64,000 nucleotides of DNA, from contig CAVRGN010000001.1 of assembly GCA_963720725.1 (NCBI GenBank), forward strand, positions 310,001 through 374,000. Direction: 5' to 3'. A program made the translations under genes and the position numbers. This DNA is from Benzoatithermus sp963720725. Lineage in GTDB: Bacteria; Pseudomonadota; Alphaproteobacteria; Geminicoccales; Geminicoccaceae. The notes under the pieces were generated by a model that was not told where the DNA came from, did not search any database, and saw only the letters and a program-made list of their open reading frames with translations. Below, piece after piece: positions 49,969-57,460 of this stretch. Each line of letters opens with the position of its first letter. The first letter of the stretch is position 1.

Positions 49969-51137
49969 GCTCCGCCCCGCCCTTGCGGCCGCTGCCGGGT
50001 CGCTACGTCGACGCCGAGCCGTTCGACCCCTACGACGTCGAGCAGCTCACGCCCGAGCAGGAGCGCTTCTACACCGCCTCGCAGTGGCGGCTGATGTGGT
50101 GGAAGTTCAAGAAGCATCATCTGGCGGTGATCTCGGCGGCGATCCTGCTCCTGTTCTACGGTGCCATCATCGTGGTCGAGTTCATCGCACCCTTCGCCGC
50201 CCACACCCGCAACGCCAAGTTCATCTACGCCCCGCCCCAGTCGGTCCACCTGTTCAACCAGGGGCGGTTCATCGGCCCGCACGTGCTGGGCTACAGCTAC
50301 CGGCTCGACATGGACACGCTCAAGCGGATCTACGAGCCCGATCCGACCAAGCCGCAGCCGCTGCGCTTCTTCTGCCGCGGCGACAAGTACAAGTTCTGGG
50401 GCAAGTGGGAGGGCGACCTGCATCTGGTCTGCCCGGCCGAGGGTGGCACGCTGTTCCTCATGGGCACCGACCGGCTGGGGCGCGACATGTTCTCGCGCAT
50501 CCTCTACGGCGCGCGGGTCTCGCTCACCGTGGGCCTGGTCGGTATCAGCGTCAGCTTCATCCTCGGCATCGTCCTGGGCGGCATCTCCGGCTATTATGGC
50601 GGCTGGATCGACAATCTGATCCAGCGCCTGATCGAGATCATCCGCTCCTTCCCGATGATCCCCTTGTGGCTCTCGCTGTCCGCGGCCCTGCCGGTCACCT
50701 GGGACCCGTTGTGGGTGTTCTTCGGCATCACCCTGATCCTGGGCCTGGTCGACTGGACCGGGCTCGCCCGCTCGGTCCGCTCCAAGGTGCTGGCGCTGCG
50801 CGAGGAGGAGTTCGCCCAGGCCGCCCGCCTGATGGGTGCCGGCCCCACCCGCATCATCGGCCGCCACCTGATCCCGTCCTTCATGAGCCACCTGATCGCC
50901 AGCGCCACGCTCTCGATCCCCGGCATGATCCTGGGCGAGACCGCGCTCTCGTTCCTGGGCCTCGGCGTGCGGGCACCCATGACCAGCTGGGGCGTGCTGC
51001 TCAACGACGCCCAGAACGTCAACGTGATCGCCCTCTATCCCTGGCTGATGATGCCGGTGGTGCCGGTGATCATCGTCGTCCTCGCCTTCAACTTCATGGG
51101 CGACGGCCTCCGGGACGCTGCCGACCCCTACAGCTGA
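49965..51137 (+). CDS. Peptide-type ABC transporter permease (DppC-like)
   Basis: The 390-residue permease pairs with the previous one. It has a long N-terminal part, TM1 near residues 53-75, a large periplasmic insertion (about residues 80-165, with RFFCRGDKYKFWGKWEGDLH and MGTDRLGRDMFSRILYGAR), five further TMs and the EAA-type EFAQAARLMGAGPTRIIGRH. The extended insertion is seen in a subset of these permeases. ATG 49965 overlaps the upstream stop. After its stop the operon runs into gene fragments. Confidence 0.88.
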   Translation: MSSAPPLRPLPGRYVDAEPFDPYDVEQLTPEQERFYTASQWRLMWWKFKKHHLAVISAAILLLFYGAIIVVEFIAPFAAHTRNAKFIYAPPQSVHLFNQGRFIGPHVLGYSYRLDMDTLKRIYEPDPTKPQPLRFFCRGDKYKFWGKWEGDLHLVCPAEGGTLFLMGTDRLGRDMFSRILYGARVSLTVGLVGISVSFILGIVLGGISGYYGGWIDNLIQRLIEIIRSFPMIPLWLSLSAALPVTWDPLWVFFGITLILGLVDWTGLARSVRSKVLALREEEFAQAARLMGAGPTRIIGRHLIPSFMSHLIASATLSIPGMILGETALSFLGLGVRAPMTSWGVLLNDAQNVNVIALYPWLMMPVVPVIIVVLAFNFMGDGLRDAADPYS

Positions 51138-51187
51138 CGCCGCCCGCATCGGATTCCCAGCGGGCCGTTGCTGCAGTATTCTGCAAC

Positions 51188-51392
51188 ATGGACTGGCGAC
51201 CGCCCGCAGGGGAGGGTCATGGCGGCAGCAGCCGACGATGTCGGCTCACCGCAATCCTGGCCGCCGACATCGTCGGCAACTCCGGATGAGGCCGGCACGC
51301 TGGAAGAGCTGAACGACATCGTGCTCCGGTATCCTTACACCTACCGCTGGTCGTCCGACGGCCAGAAGTTGCTGGACCGGACGACGGCATGA
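51188..51392 (+). pseudogene. Remnant of class III cyclase N-terminus
   Basis: One frame reads CRLTAILAADIVGNSG then TGA at 51287-51289; the next frame continues DEAGTLEELNDIV. Together they match the start of TPR-type cyclases (RRLAAILVADVVGYSR then DEAGTLAAM at 27155). The rest (YPYTYRWSSDGQKLLDRTTA, stop 51392) has no cyclase similarity. It is a dead fragment carrying a frameshift. Confidence 0.55.
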
Positions 51393-51683
51393 TCATCGCG
51401 GCCATGCCGCTGGAAGTCACCGTCCCGTTCCTCGCCGAGGCCCTGGGGCAGGGTGGCTCCTTCGGGCGCGCGCGTACCGCAAGGACGCTCGCCAGGTTCG
51501 GCCCGCAGGCAGTCGCGGCCGTACCAGCATTGATGGATGGGCTCGGCGACCCCAGCCCTGCGGTGCGGGGCGCGGCGACCGCCGCATTGGGGAAGATCGG
51601 TCCGCGAGGCAAAGGCGGCCATGCCCGCGCTCGCAGGCATCCGGAACGCGGACCTGCAGCCCCTAGCGGACGCCGCCGGATGC
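51389..51683 (+). pseudogene. HEAT-repeat protein fragment
   Basis: The frame starts MIIAAMPLEVTVPFLAEAL and reads two HEAT-like helix pairs: ARTLARFGPQAVAAVPALMD and GLGDPSPAVRGAATAALGKI. A frame change near 51605 continues EAKAAMPALAGIRNADLQPL. It then stops being recognisable where antisense of the beta-helix fragment begins. No complete gene is present. Confidence 0.5.
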
Positions 51684-51684
51684 C

Positions 51685-52405
51685 GACATTGCCGCCGGCC
51701 ACCGTCACGTTGGTCAGCGATCCGCCCGAGCCGGGCAGCCCGGTGACGCCGACGCCGAAATCGCCCCGGATCAGGATGTCCTCGATCGAACAGAGCTCGC
51801 GCGCCCTCCAGGGAAAGGCCGTGGCCGCACGGGTTGGCGCCCATGTCGATCGTCAGCCCGCGCACCAGCGACACATAGTGCCGGGCAGCACCCAGGCTGC
51901 CCTCGAAGCGCATGGTCAGGAGCGGGACGCCGACAAAGGCGCCCGCCTTCGCCTTGAGCACCGGATAGCCCCCGCCGGTCGCGTCGCCGACGATCTGGTT
52001 GCCGTGCTTGCGGTTGCTCGCGCCGCAGCCGGCGAAGTTCTCGATCTGCCGGGGGACCAGCGGCGCGCCGACGAGATAGGTGCCCTTGGGCAGGTGGACC
52101 ACGAGATCCTGCTCGTAGCCGTCGGTGATGGCGCGCTGCAGGGCGGGTGCGGCGTCGGTCAGCCCGGTCCGGTCGGCGCGGTAGGGTGGCCGGGTCACGT
52201 CGAGATGGCCGGCGGCGATCAGCGCGTCTCCCTGCCCGGCCCGCACCTCCCCGCGCACCGGCAGATTGTCGAAGCAGCGCAGGCCGGCGGCATGGGTGAC
52301 GTGGCTCCCGCCCGGCGACAGCAGGCCGGCGACCGCCAGGATCGCGCCGCGCAATACGATGGACAACCGCCCGCGGGAAGCGCTGCCGGCCCAGGTTGCC
52401 GCCAA
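51685..52405 (-). pseudogene. Pectate-lyase-fold (beta-helix) protein, 5' part only
   Basis: ATG 52405 starts a secreted protein (signal-like LRGAILAVAGLLSPGGSHVT). The GH55/pectate-lyase-type start follows: RTGLTDAAPALQRAITDGYE, VHLPKGTYLVGAPLVP and YVSLVRGLTIDMGANP. A frameshift lies near 51805, after GLSLEGARAL; the other frame continues with SIEDILIRGDFGVGVTGLPG and LTNVTVAGGNVGI. Similarity ends at about 51690, where the HEAT fragment begins on the other strand. The catalytic or binding half is gone. Confidence 0.6.
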
Positions 52406-52424
52406 GGCCGTGCTGCCGCGCGGA

Positions 52425-53411
52425 TCAGCCCTTCACGAACGCCAGCAGGTCCGGGTTGATGACCTCGGCGTGGGTGGTCAGCATGCCGTGCGGAAAGCCC
52501 TGATAGACCTTCAGCGTGCTGTCCTTGATCAGCTTGGCCTGGAGCAGCGAGGCGTCCTTGTAGGGCACCACCTGGTCGTCGTCGCCCTGCAGGATCAGGG
52601 CCGGCACCGCGAACGCCTCGAGGTCGGCGGTCTGGTCGGTCTCGGAGAAGGCCTTGATGCCCTCGTAATGGGCCAGGGCGCCGCCCATCATGCCCTGCCG
52701 CCACCAGTTGCGGATAACGCCGTCCGAGACCTCGGCCCCCGGCCGGTTGAAGCCGTAGAACGGGCCCGACGCCACGTCGAGGTAGAACTGGGCCCGGTTG
52801 GCCGCGAGGGCCTGGCGGTAACCGTCGAACACCTCGATCGGCGTGCCGCCCGGATTGGCCTCGGTCTTGAGCATCAGCGGCGGTATGGCGCTGACCAGCA
52901 CCGCCTTGGCCACGCGCCCCTGCGGCTGGCCGTACTTCGCGACGTAGCGGGCGACCTCGCCGCCGCCGGTCGAATGGCCGATATGGACCGCGTCGCGCAG
53001 GTCGAGATGCTCCGCCACCGCCGAGGCGTCGGCGGCGTAGTGGTCCATGTCGTTGCCGGTGCCCGCCTGCGAGGAGCGGCCATGACCGCGCCGGTCGTGG
53101 GCGACCACGCGATAGCCGTTGGCGAGGAAGAACAGCATCTGGGTGTCCCAGTCGTCGGCCGACAGCGGCCAGCCGTGATGGAACACGATCGGCTGGGCGT
53201 CCTTTGGGCCCCAGTCCTTGAAGAAGATCTCGGTCCCGTCCTCGGTGGTGACGTAGCCGCTGCCCATGTCGCTCGGTCCTTGTGCTGGGTGATCCGCGTC
53301 CTGCGCGGACGCCGTTGGGGGAAGCGAAGGCATGGCGGCCAGGAGTGCGATGCCGGCGATGGTCTCGCGCCGCGTGAGCGCGAGGGTCGAATGGGGTGCT
53401 TGCCGGTCCAT
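52425..53411 (-). CDS. Alpha/beta hydrolase (non-haem chloroperoxidase-like), Tat-exported
   Basis: The 328-residue protein has a twin-arginine signal (LALTRRETIAGIALLAAM) and a full hydrolase domain: FHHGWPLSADDW, DRRGHGRSSQ, nucleophile Ser in HIGHSTGGGEVARYV, Asp in LQGDDDQVVPY and His in QGFPHGML. The pattern matches cofactor-free haloperoxidases/esterases. ATG 53411 is chosen because the signal peptide follows; the frame is open further upstream without conserved sequence. Confidence 0.9.
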   Translation of the reverse strand: MDRQAPHSTLALTRRETIAGIALLAAMPSLPPTASAQDADHPAQGPSDMGSGYVTTEDGTEIFFKDWGPKDAQPIVFHHGWPLSADDWDTQMLFFLANGYRVVAHDRRGHGRSSQAGTGNDMDHYAADASAVAEHLDLRDAVHIGHSTGGGEVARYVAKYGQPQGRVAKAVLVSAIPPLMLKTEANPGGTPIEVFDGYRQALAANRAQFYLDVASGPFYGFNRPGAEVSDGVIRNWWRQGMMGGALAHYEGIKAFSETDQTADLEAFAVPALILQGDDDQVVPYKDASLLQAKLIKDSTLKVYQGFPHGMLTTHAEVINPDLLAFVKG

Positions 53412-53807
53412 GTCCGATGCCTCGTCGGGGTCAGGTTCACCCTGCAAAGCTAGCGGAGGGACGGTCGCACGAGAATCATACCTGTGGGTCCGGGGCTCAT
53501 ACGCAGGTTTGAGCCGATTGAACCTGCGCACAGGACAACACGCTGCAAGCAGCGGCGGGCTGGTCGCTCACCTCTGCAGCCTCGGGACCAAGCGGCCGAT
53601 CCGGTCGACGCGGGCGAAATGGGAGGTGGGCTCAGCTGCCGCCGAGACAGCCGGTGACGTAGGCCGGATCTGTGGTGCAGTCGGGGGCAGGGGGTGGGGA
53701 AGGCGGTCGGCGACGGCGCCTGCTGGCCGTGCGGTACCCCGCCCGACGTCGCCGAGCGGACGTCGGGCGCCCTGGGTCTGGACCCCGGGTGCCCGACGGT
53801 TGCCGGA
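53412..53807. other. Gap with a gene-tail repeat
   Basis: Nearly 400 bases without a supported gene. On the minus strand at 53632-53685 a frame ends DPAYVTGCLGGS then stop, which matches the end of the small protein gene at 57209 (see the repeat entry). The rest is GC-rich with no clear signals; the promoter of the hydrolase gene should lie near 53412-53520. Confidence 0.4.
53632..53670 (-). repeat. 39-base dispersed repeat, copy 1
   Basis: This stretch matches 57209-57247 at 36 of 39 bases. In both copies the minus strand encodes DPAY-(V/F)-TG-(C/Y)-LGG-(S/G) and a TGA stop. Here no gene body precedes it. Confidence 0.6.
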
Positions 53808-54098
53808 TCAGACGGCGAAGCGGCCGGCAGCCTGCTGGTACGCCTTGCCGAATTCTTCGGCCATCCGTTCCGAGCCGCTGCGGAGGTCGGCGAACGCGGC
53901 CTCGCTCGCGGTCCGGACCTTGCCCATCTGGTCCTGGTAGGCGGTCTGCTGGACCTGCAGGGCGCTGATCGCGGACTCGAACTTGGCCTTCTGCTCGGTG
54001 CCGGCATCGCGTGCCTTGGCCTGGAGTGCGCCGAGCTCGGCCGCCCACTGCTTCAGCGTGGCGGCCATCTGATCGGCGTATTCGTCATGTGTCTTCAT
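53808..54098 (-). CDS. sll1863-like coiled-coil stress protein
   Basis: The 96-residue protein is nearly all helix with coiled-coil character: MKTHDEYADQMAATLKQWAA, AKARDAGTEQKAKFESAISA and AAFADLRSGSERMAEEFGKA. The pattern, ending in a short tail AAGRFAV, resembles the sll1863 stress-response family. It appears cytoplasmic. ATG 54098 has GAGGGCAAAG ahead and is preferred over ATG 54125. The upstream 130 bases are relatively AT-rich and probably hold its promoter. Confidence 0.7.
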   Translation of the reverse strand: MKTHDEYADQMAATLKQWAAELGALQAKARDAGTEQKAKFESAISALQVQQTAYQDQMGKVRTASEAAFADLRSGSERMAEEFGKAYQQAAGRFAV

Positions 54099-54268
54099 GG
54101 CTTTGCCCTCCTCGGGCGCTCGCATTTACTGCGATCACCGTACAATGGACCACAAAACCGCAATTGGCAATAGAAATAGATGAAATACTCCATAATAAAA
54201 CCGGGTCCATATTCGGATGGGAACTTGCGCGGGCTGCGCTCGCGACCGTGCGTACGGCCAGCCCGCCC

Positions 54269-54505
54269 TCAGTCGAACCGGACCGAGTTGCCGCCGGCGA
54301 GGATCAGGTCGATCACCTCGACCGCGGCTTGATGGCGCCCGTCGTCGGGGTCCAGCCCGATCGCGTTGCGGTGAGCCGCGGCGGCGTCCTCGAGGATCGA
54401 CCTGGCCTCGCCCGCGGCCAGGACCCCGCTTTCGCTCAGCGACAGCAGCAGCGATTCACAGATCGCCAGCGCAGCCAGTCCGGGCGCCTCGGCACTTCGG
54501 CTCAT
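54269..54505 (-). CDS. Small helical protein of unknown function
   Basis: The 78-residue protein reads LAALAICESLLLSLSESGVL and GEARSILEDAAAAHRNAIG, then a helix with AAVEVIDLILAGGNSVRFD. It seems soluble and helical, with no signal peptide. ATG 54505 follows AGGGGAC at a good distance. I do not recognise the family. It lies between the coiled-coil protein and the Crp/Fnr regulator. Confidence 0.6.
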   Translation of the reverse strand: MSRSAEAPGLAALAICESLLLSLSESGVLAAGEARSILEDAAAAHRNAIGLDPDDGRHQAAVEVIDLILAGGNSVRFD

Positions 54506-54688
54506 GGTTCGGTCCCCTGTCGGCCGACGGCCGCCTGGGGCGGCGACGGCGATCACCACAAGTCTGCAGCCTAGCGCCGCGGCAAGTTCGCGGACTGATC
54601 GAGAGCAGTATGCTATGAATTATATCGAGGATGCGAAGGCGGGCGGCGTCACGACCCCTGGCGTTCCTTGTTCAAGGATGACAACGGC

Positions 54689-55417
54689 ATGGACGCCTCG
54701 GGCGGTGCGCTGGTCCGCAAGCTGACGCGTTTTTGGCCGCTGGGGCAGCCCGAGCTCGCGGCCCTCGAGCCGCTCTGGGGCAGCCGCCGCTGGGTCGCCG
54801 CCGGCACCGAGCTGGTGCACGAACAGCAGGTCGGGCATCACGCCTACATTGTCGAGGAGGGCTGGGCCTGCTCCTACAAGCTGTTGCCCGACGGCGGGCG
54901 GCAGGTCATCGACTTTCCGATCCCGGGCGACCTCATCGGCCTGCGCAGCGTGCTCCTGCAGGCCGCCGACCACTCGTTCGCCGCGGTCACCGACCTGACC
55001 GTGGCCGAGGTCTCCGCGCGACGGCTGATCACCCTGTTCGAGCAGCAGCCCCGGCTCGGCATCGCGCTGTTGTGGGCGGCATCGCGCGACGAGGCCATGG
55101 TGGTCGAGCATCTGGTCAATATCGGCCGACGCAGCGCCCTGGTCCGCACCGCGCACTTCCTGGTCGAGCTGGGGCAGCGCCTGCAGCTGGTCGGTCTCGG
55201 CTCCGAGACCGGGTTCGCCTGCCCGCTGAACCAGTATCTGCTCGCGGACGCCGTCGGGCTGACCGCGATCCACGTCAACCGCATCCTGCGCCAGCTGCGC
55301 GAACTCGGGCTGCTGACGTTTCGCCACGGTCGGGTGGTGTTCCACGATCTGCCCCGCTTGCGCGAGATTGCCGGCCATCCCGGCGTTCCCCCGGATCGGG
55401 CCGGCCGTTCGACCTGA
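54689..55417 (+). CDS. Crp/Fnr-family transcriptional regulator
   Basis: The 242-residue protein has an N-terminal cyclic-nucleotide-like sensor barrel (GTELVHEQQVGHHAYIVEEG, DFPIPGDLIGLRSVLL) and a C-terminal winged helix (FACPLNQYLLADAVGLTAIH, then VNRILRQLRELGLL). There are no FNR-type N-terminal Cys residues, so an Fe-S sensor is unlikely. ATG 54689 is preferred; a TTG at 54668 is also possible. Its target genes are unknown. Confidence 0.88.
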   Translation: MDASGGALVRKLTRFWPLGQPELAALEPLWGSRRWVAAGTELVHEQQVGHHAYIVEEGWACSYKLLPDGGRQVIDFPIPGDLIGLRSVLLQAADHSFAAVTDLTVAEVSARRLITLFEQQPRLGIALLWAASRDEAMVVEHLVNIGRRSALVRTAHFLVELGQRLQLVGLGSETGFACPLNQYLLADAVGLTAIHVNRILRQLRELGLLTFRHGRVVFHDLPRLREIAGHPGVPPDRAGRST

Positions 55418-55655
55418 AGGCCGAGCCGGGCGGCGGCGAGGATGATCGCACCCCGGGCCGATCCGGATCGGCTGCGGCCACCGCTGGATCGGCGTGAACT
55501 CCCGGACGATGAGCCGCCGGCGGTGCCGAGGCCGGCCGCTTCGTCGCCCGGAAGCTGATCCAGATCAGTGCGCGCCCGGCCGGGTGGGCCGATCATGCGG
55601 TGGCGACGGACGCGACGAGCGACGGGCCCGAGCCGAGCCGATGCCGAGGACTGCC

Positions 55656-56309
55656 ATGGCCTATCTTCACACCGATGCCGGCCCCTACGGTGCGGGGTTC
55701 CCACGGCCCCTCCCGACCGTCCCCATCGACGGCCGCGAGACCCCGATGGCGGCGCGCCACGCCGGCGAGCTGCTGCTGGTCGACGACGAAGCCTACAGCC
55801 GCACGCGCCTGGAGCGCCCGCTGGCGAGCACGGGCTTCACGGTCACCAGCGTCGCCAGCGCCCTGGAGGCGCTGCAGGCCGCCGCGGACTGCCGGTTCGG
55901 CTACGCCGTGGTCGAGCTGCGCATCGGCCGCGACAGCGGCCTCGGGCTGATCGCCCAGCTGCGCGCCATGGACTCGACGATGCGGATCGTGGTGGTCACC
56001 AGCTTCGACAGCTTCGCCTCGGTCATCCTCGCGCTGCGCGCCGGGGCCGTCGACTACTTCTCCAAGCCCGTGCTCGCGGACGAGCTGGTCGACGCGCTGA
56101 TCGGGCGCGGCTCGTCGCTGCCGCCGGTGCCCGACACGCCGGTCGCCCTGGTCCGCATCTCCTGGGAGCATATCCAGCGGGTCTTCGAGCAGTGCGACCG
56201 CAACGTCAGCAGTGCCGCACGCCTGCTGGGCATGCATCGGCGCACCCTCCAGCGCATGCTGGCCAAGCGCTCGCCGCCCGCGCGCGGCACCCCGGTGTCG
56301 GCCTGCTGA
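55656..56309 (+). CDS. ActR/RegA-like response regulator with Glu at the phosphorylation site
   Basis: The 217-residue protein has a receiver domain (from residue 38: GELLLVDDEAYSRTRLERPL) and a C-terminal Fis-type helix-turn-helix (HIQRVFEQCDRNVSSAARLL, then GMHRRTLQRMLAKR) identical in plan to ActR/RegA/PrrA, the redox regulators of alphaproteobacteria. The acidic pair Asp43-Asp44, Thr115 and Lys137 are present. The phospho-acceptor reads AVVELRIG with Glu87, where the family has Asp (AVVDLRL). No RegB-type kinase is adjacent. ATG 55656 has GAGGA close ahead; ATG 55641 is an alternative. It may act without phosphorylation. Confidence 0.85.
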   Translation: MAYLHTDAGPYGAGFPRPLPTVPIDGRETPMAARHAGELLLVDDEAYSRTRLERPLASTGFTVTSVASALEALQAAADCRFGYAVVELRIGRDSGLGLIAQLRAMDSTMRIVVVTSFDSFASVILALRAGAVDYFSKPVLADELVDALIGRGSSLPPVPDTPVALVRISWEHIQRVFEQCDRNVSSAARLLGMHRRTLQRMLAKRSPPARGTPVSAC

Positions 56310-56450
56310 CCGGGCTGGGGGCGGGCGTGCCCGTCGGGGTGTCACCGGCACCCAAGGTTGGCTGGCGGGCACGGCGTAGCGCCGGTCGCCTCGCTTGCAT
56401 CTTTCCGCGATGCTGGCAGATGATAGCGTGAAGCTGCGCGGGATCCGCCC

Positions 56451-56690
56451 ATGACCAACCTGCTGGTCCGCAACGTCGAAACCGAGCTCGTCGAGCGGCT
56501 GCGCCGCCAGGCCCGCGCGCATGGGCGCTCGGTCGAGGCGGAGCACCGGGCGATCCTGCGCGCGGCCCTGGCACCGCGTCGCACCGGCCGCGACCTGCTG
56601 GCGCTGGTCCGCTCCGGCCCAGGCCTGGACCTCGACCCGGATGCCGTCCGCTCGGCCGAGACCGGCCGGCCCGCCGACCTCGATGGCTGA
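56451..56690 (+). CDS. FitA-like ribbon-helix-helix antitoxin
   Basis: The 79-residue protein has an N-terminal ribbon-helix-helix (MTNLLVRNVETELVERLRRQ, then ARAHGRSVEAEHRAILRAAL), as in FitA/VapB plasmid-stability antitoxins. The C-terminal part would wrap the toxin. Its stop overlaps the toxin start by 8 bases, the usual coupling. The complex normally represses its own promoter. Confidence 0.88.
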   Translation: MTNLLVRNVETELVERLRRQARAHGRSVEAEHRAILRAALAPRRTGRDLLALVRSGPGLDLDPDAVRSAETGRPADLDG

Positions 56691-57129
56691 CGGCTTCGTC
56701 CTCGACACCGACGTCCTGGCCGAGCTGGAGCGCCCCGCACCCGATCCCGCCGTCGTGGCATGGTTCGCCGCCCAGGCCGCCGACGGGCTCCATCTCACCG
56801 CCACCACCGTCGCCGAGCTCTGGTACGGTATCGAGCTGAAGCCCGAGGGTGCCCGCCGCACCGCGCTGGCCGCCTGGCTCGTGGCCCTGCTGGACGATGG
56901 CTTTGCCGACCGCATCCTCCCCTTCGACGCCGCCGCCGCCCGCATCTGGGGCCGCCTGATGGCCGAGGGCCGCCGCGCCGGCCGCCCGCCCGCCGTCCGC
57001 GACGCCGAGATCGCGGCCGTGGCATTGGCCCACGGCCTGACGGTCGCCACGCGCAACGTCCGCGACTTCGCGCATTTCGGGGTGGCTTGGCTGGACCCGT
57101 GGCAGGCGGGGACGGCGACAGAGGGGTGA
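56683..57129 (+). CDS. FitB/VapC-type PIN-domain toxin
   Basis: The 148-residue PIN ribonuclease shows all four acidic positions: Asp8 in FVLDTDVLAEL, Glu45 in TTVAELWYGIE, Asp107 in RDAEIAAVALAHG and Asp128 in ATRNVRDFAHFGV. The length is normal and the reading frame is intact. Together with the antitoxin it forms a FitAB-type pair next to the AT-rich island. Confidence 0.9.
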   Translation: MADGFVLDTDVLAELERPAPDPAVVAWFAAQAADGLHLTATTVAELWYGIELKPEGARRTALAAWLVALLDDGFADRILPFDAAAARIWGRLMAEGRRAGRPPAVRDAEIAAVALAHGLTVATRNVRDFAHFGVAWLDPWQAGTATEG

Positions 57130-57208
57130 GCGGAGGTAGGGTGGCTCCTGCCCGAAACGGAACCCGACCCGGTAACCGCGTCGTCCCTCGCTACTGCCGC
57201 CGGGGCCG

Positions 57209-57247
57209 TCAGCCGCCGCCGAGATAGCCGGTGAAGTAGGCCGGATC
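57209..57247 (-). repeat. 39-base dispersed repeat, copy 2
   Basis: Matches 53632-53670 at 36 of 39 bases. Here it forms the 3' end of a small gene. Confidence 0.6.
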
Positions 57248-57460
57248 GCCGCCCTCGTCCCGCGGCACCGGCCCCGCGATCTCCCGCAGCACCCGCTCGA
57301 CCGCCTCGGGCGTCAGGACGAGCCCCGTCTCGGCCCGCAGGCCGTGCGCGATCTCGTCGCGCGACCTGCCCAGGCTGCGCAGCCGCAACAGGCAGGCCAG
57401 GCCCGCCCGGTCGGCCGCGTCGGCCGGCTGCAGCAGCCGCTTCTCCGTGGATTCCGTCAT
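57209..57460 (-). CDS. Small protein of unknown function ending in DPAYFTGYLGGG
   Basis: The 83-residue protein reads as two helical parts: CLLRLRSLGRSRDEIAHGLR and LTPEAVERVLREIAGPVPRD, then the end DPAYFTGYLGGG. The middle resembles a small DNA-binding or helical-bundle fold but the family is not recognised. The last 39 bases are repeated at 53632. ATG 57460 starts next to the AT-rich island, from which its promoter must come. Confidence 0.55.
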   Translation of the reverse strand: MTESTEKRLLQPADAADRAGLACLLRLRSLGRSRDEIAHGLRAETGLVLTPEAVERVLREIAGPVPRDEGGDPAYFTGYLGGG

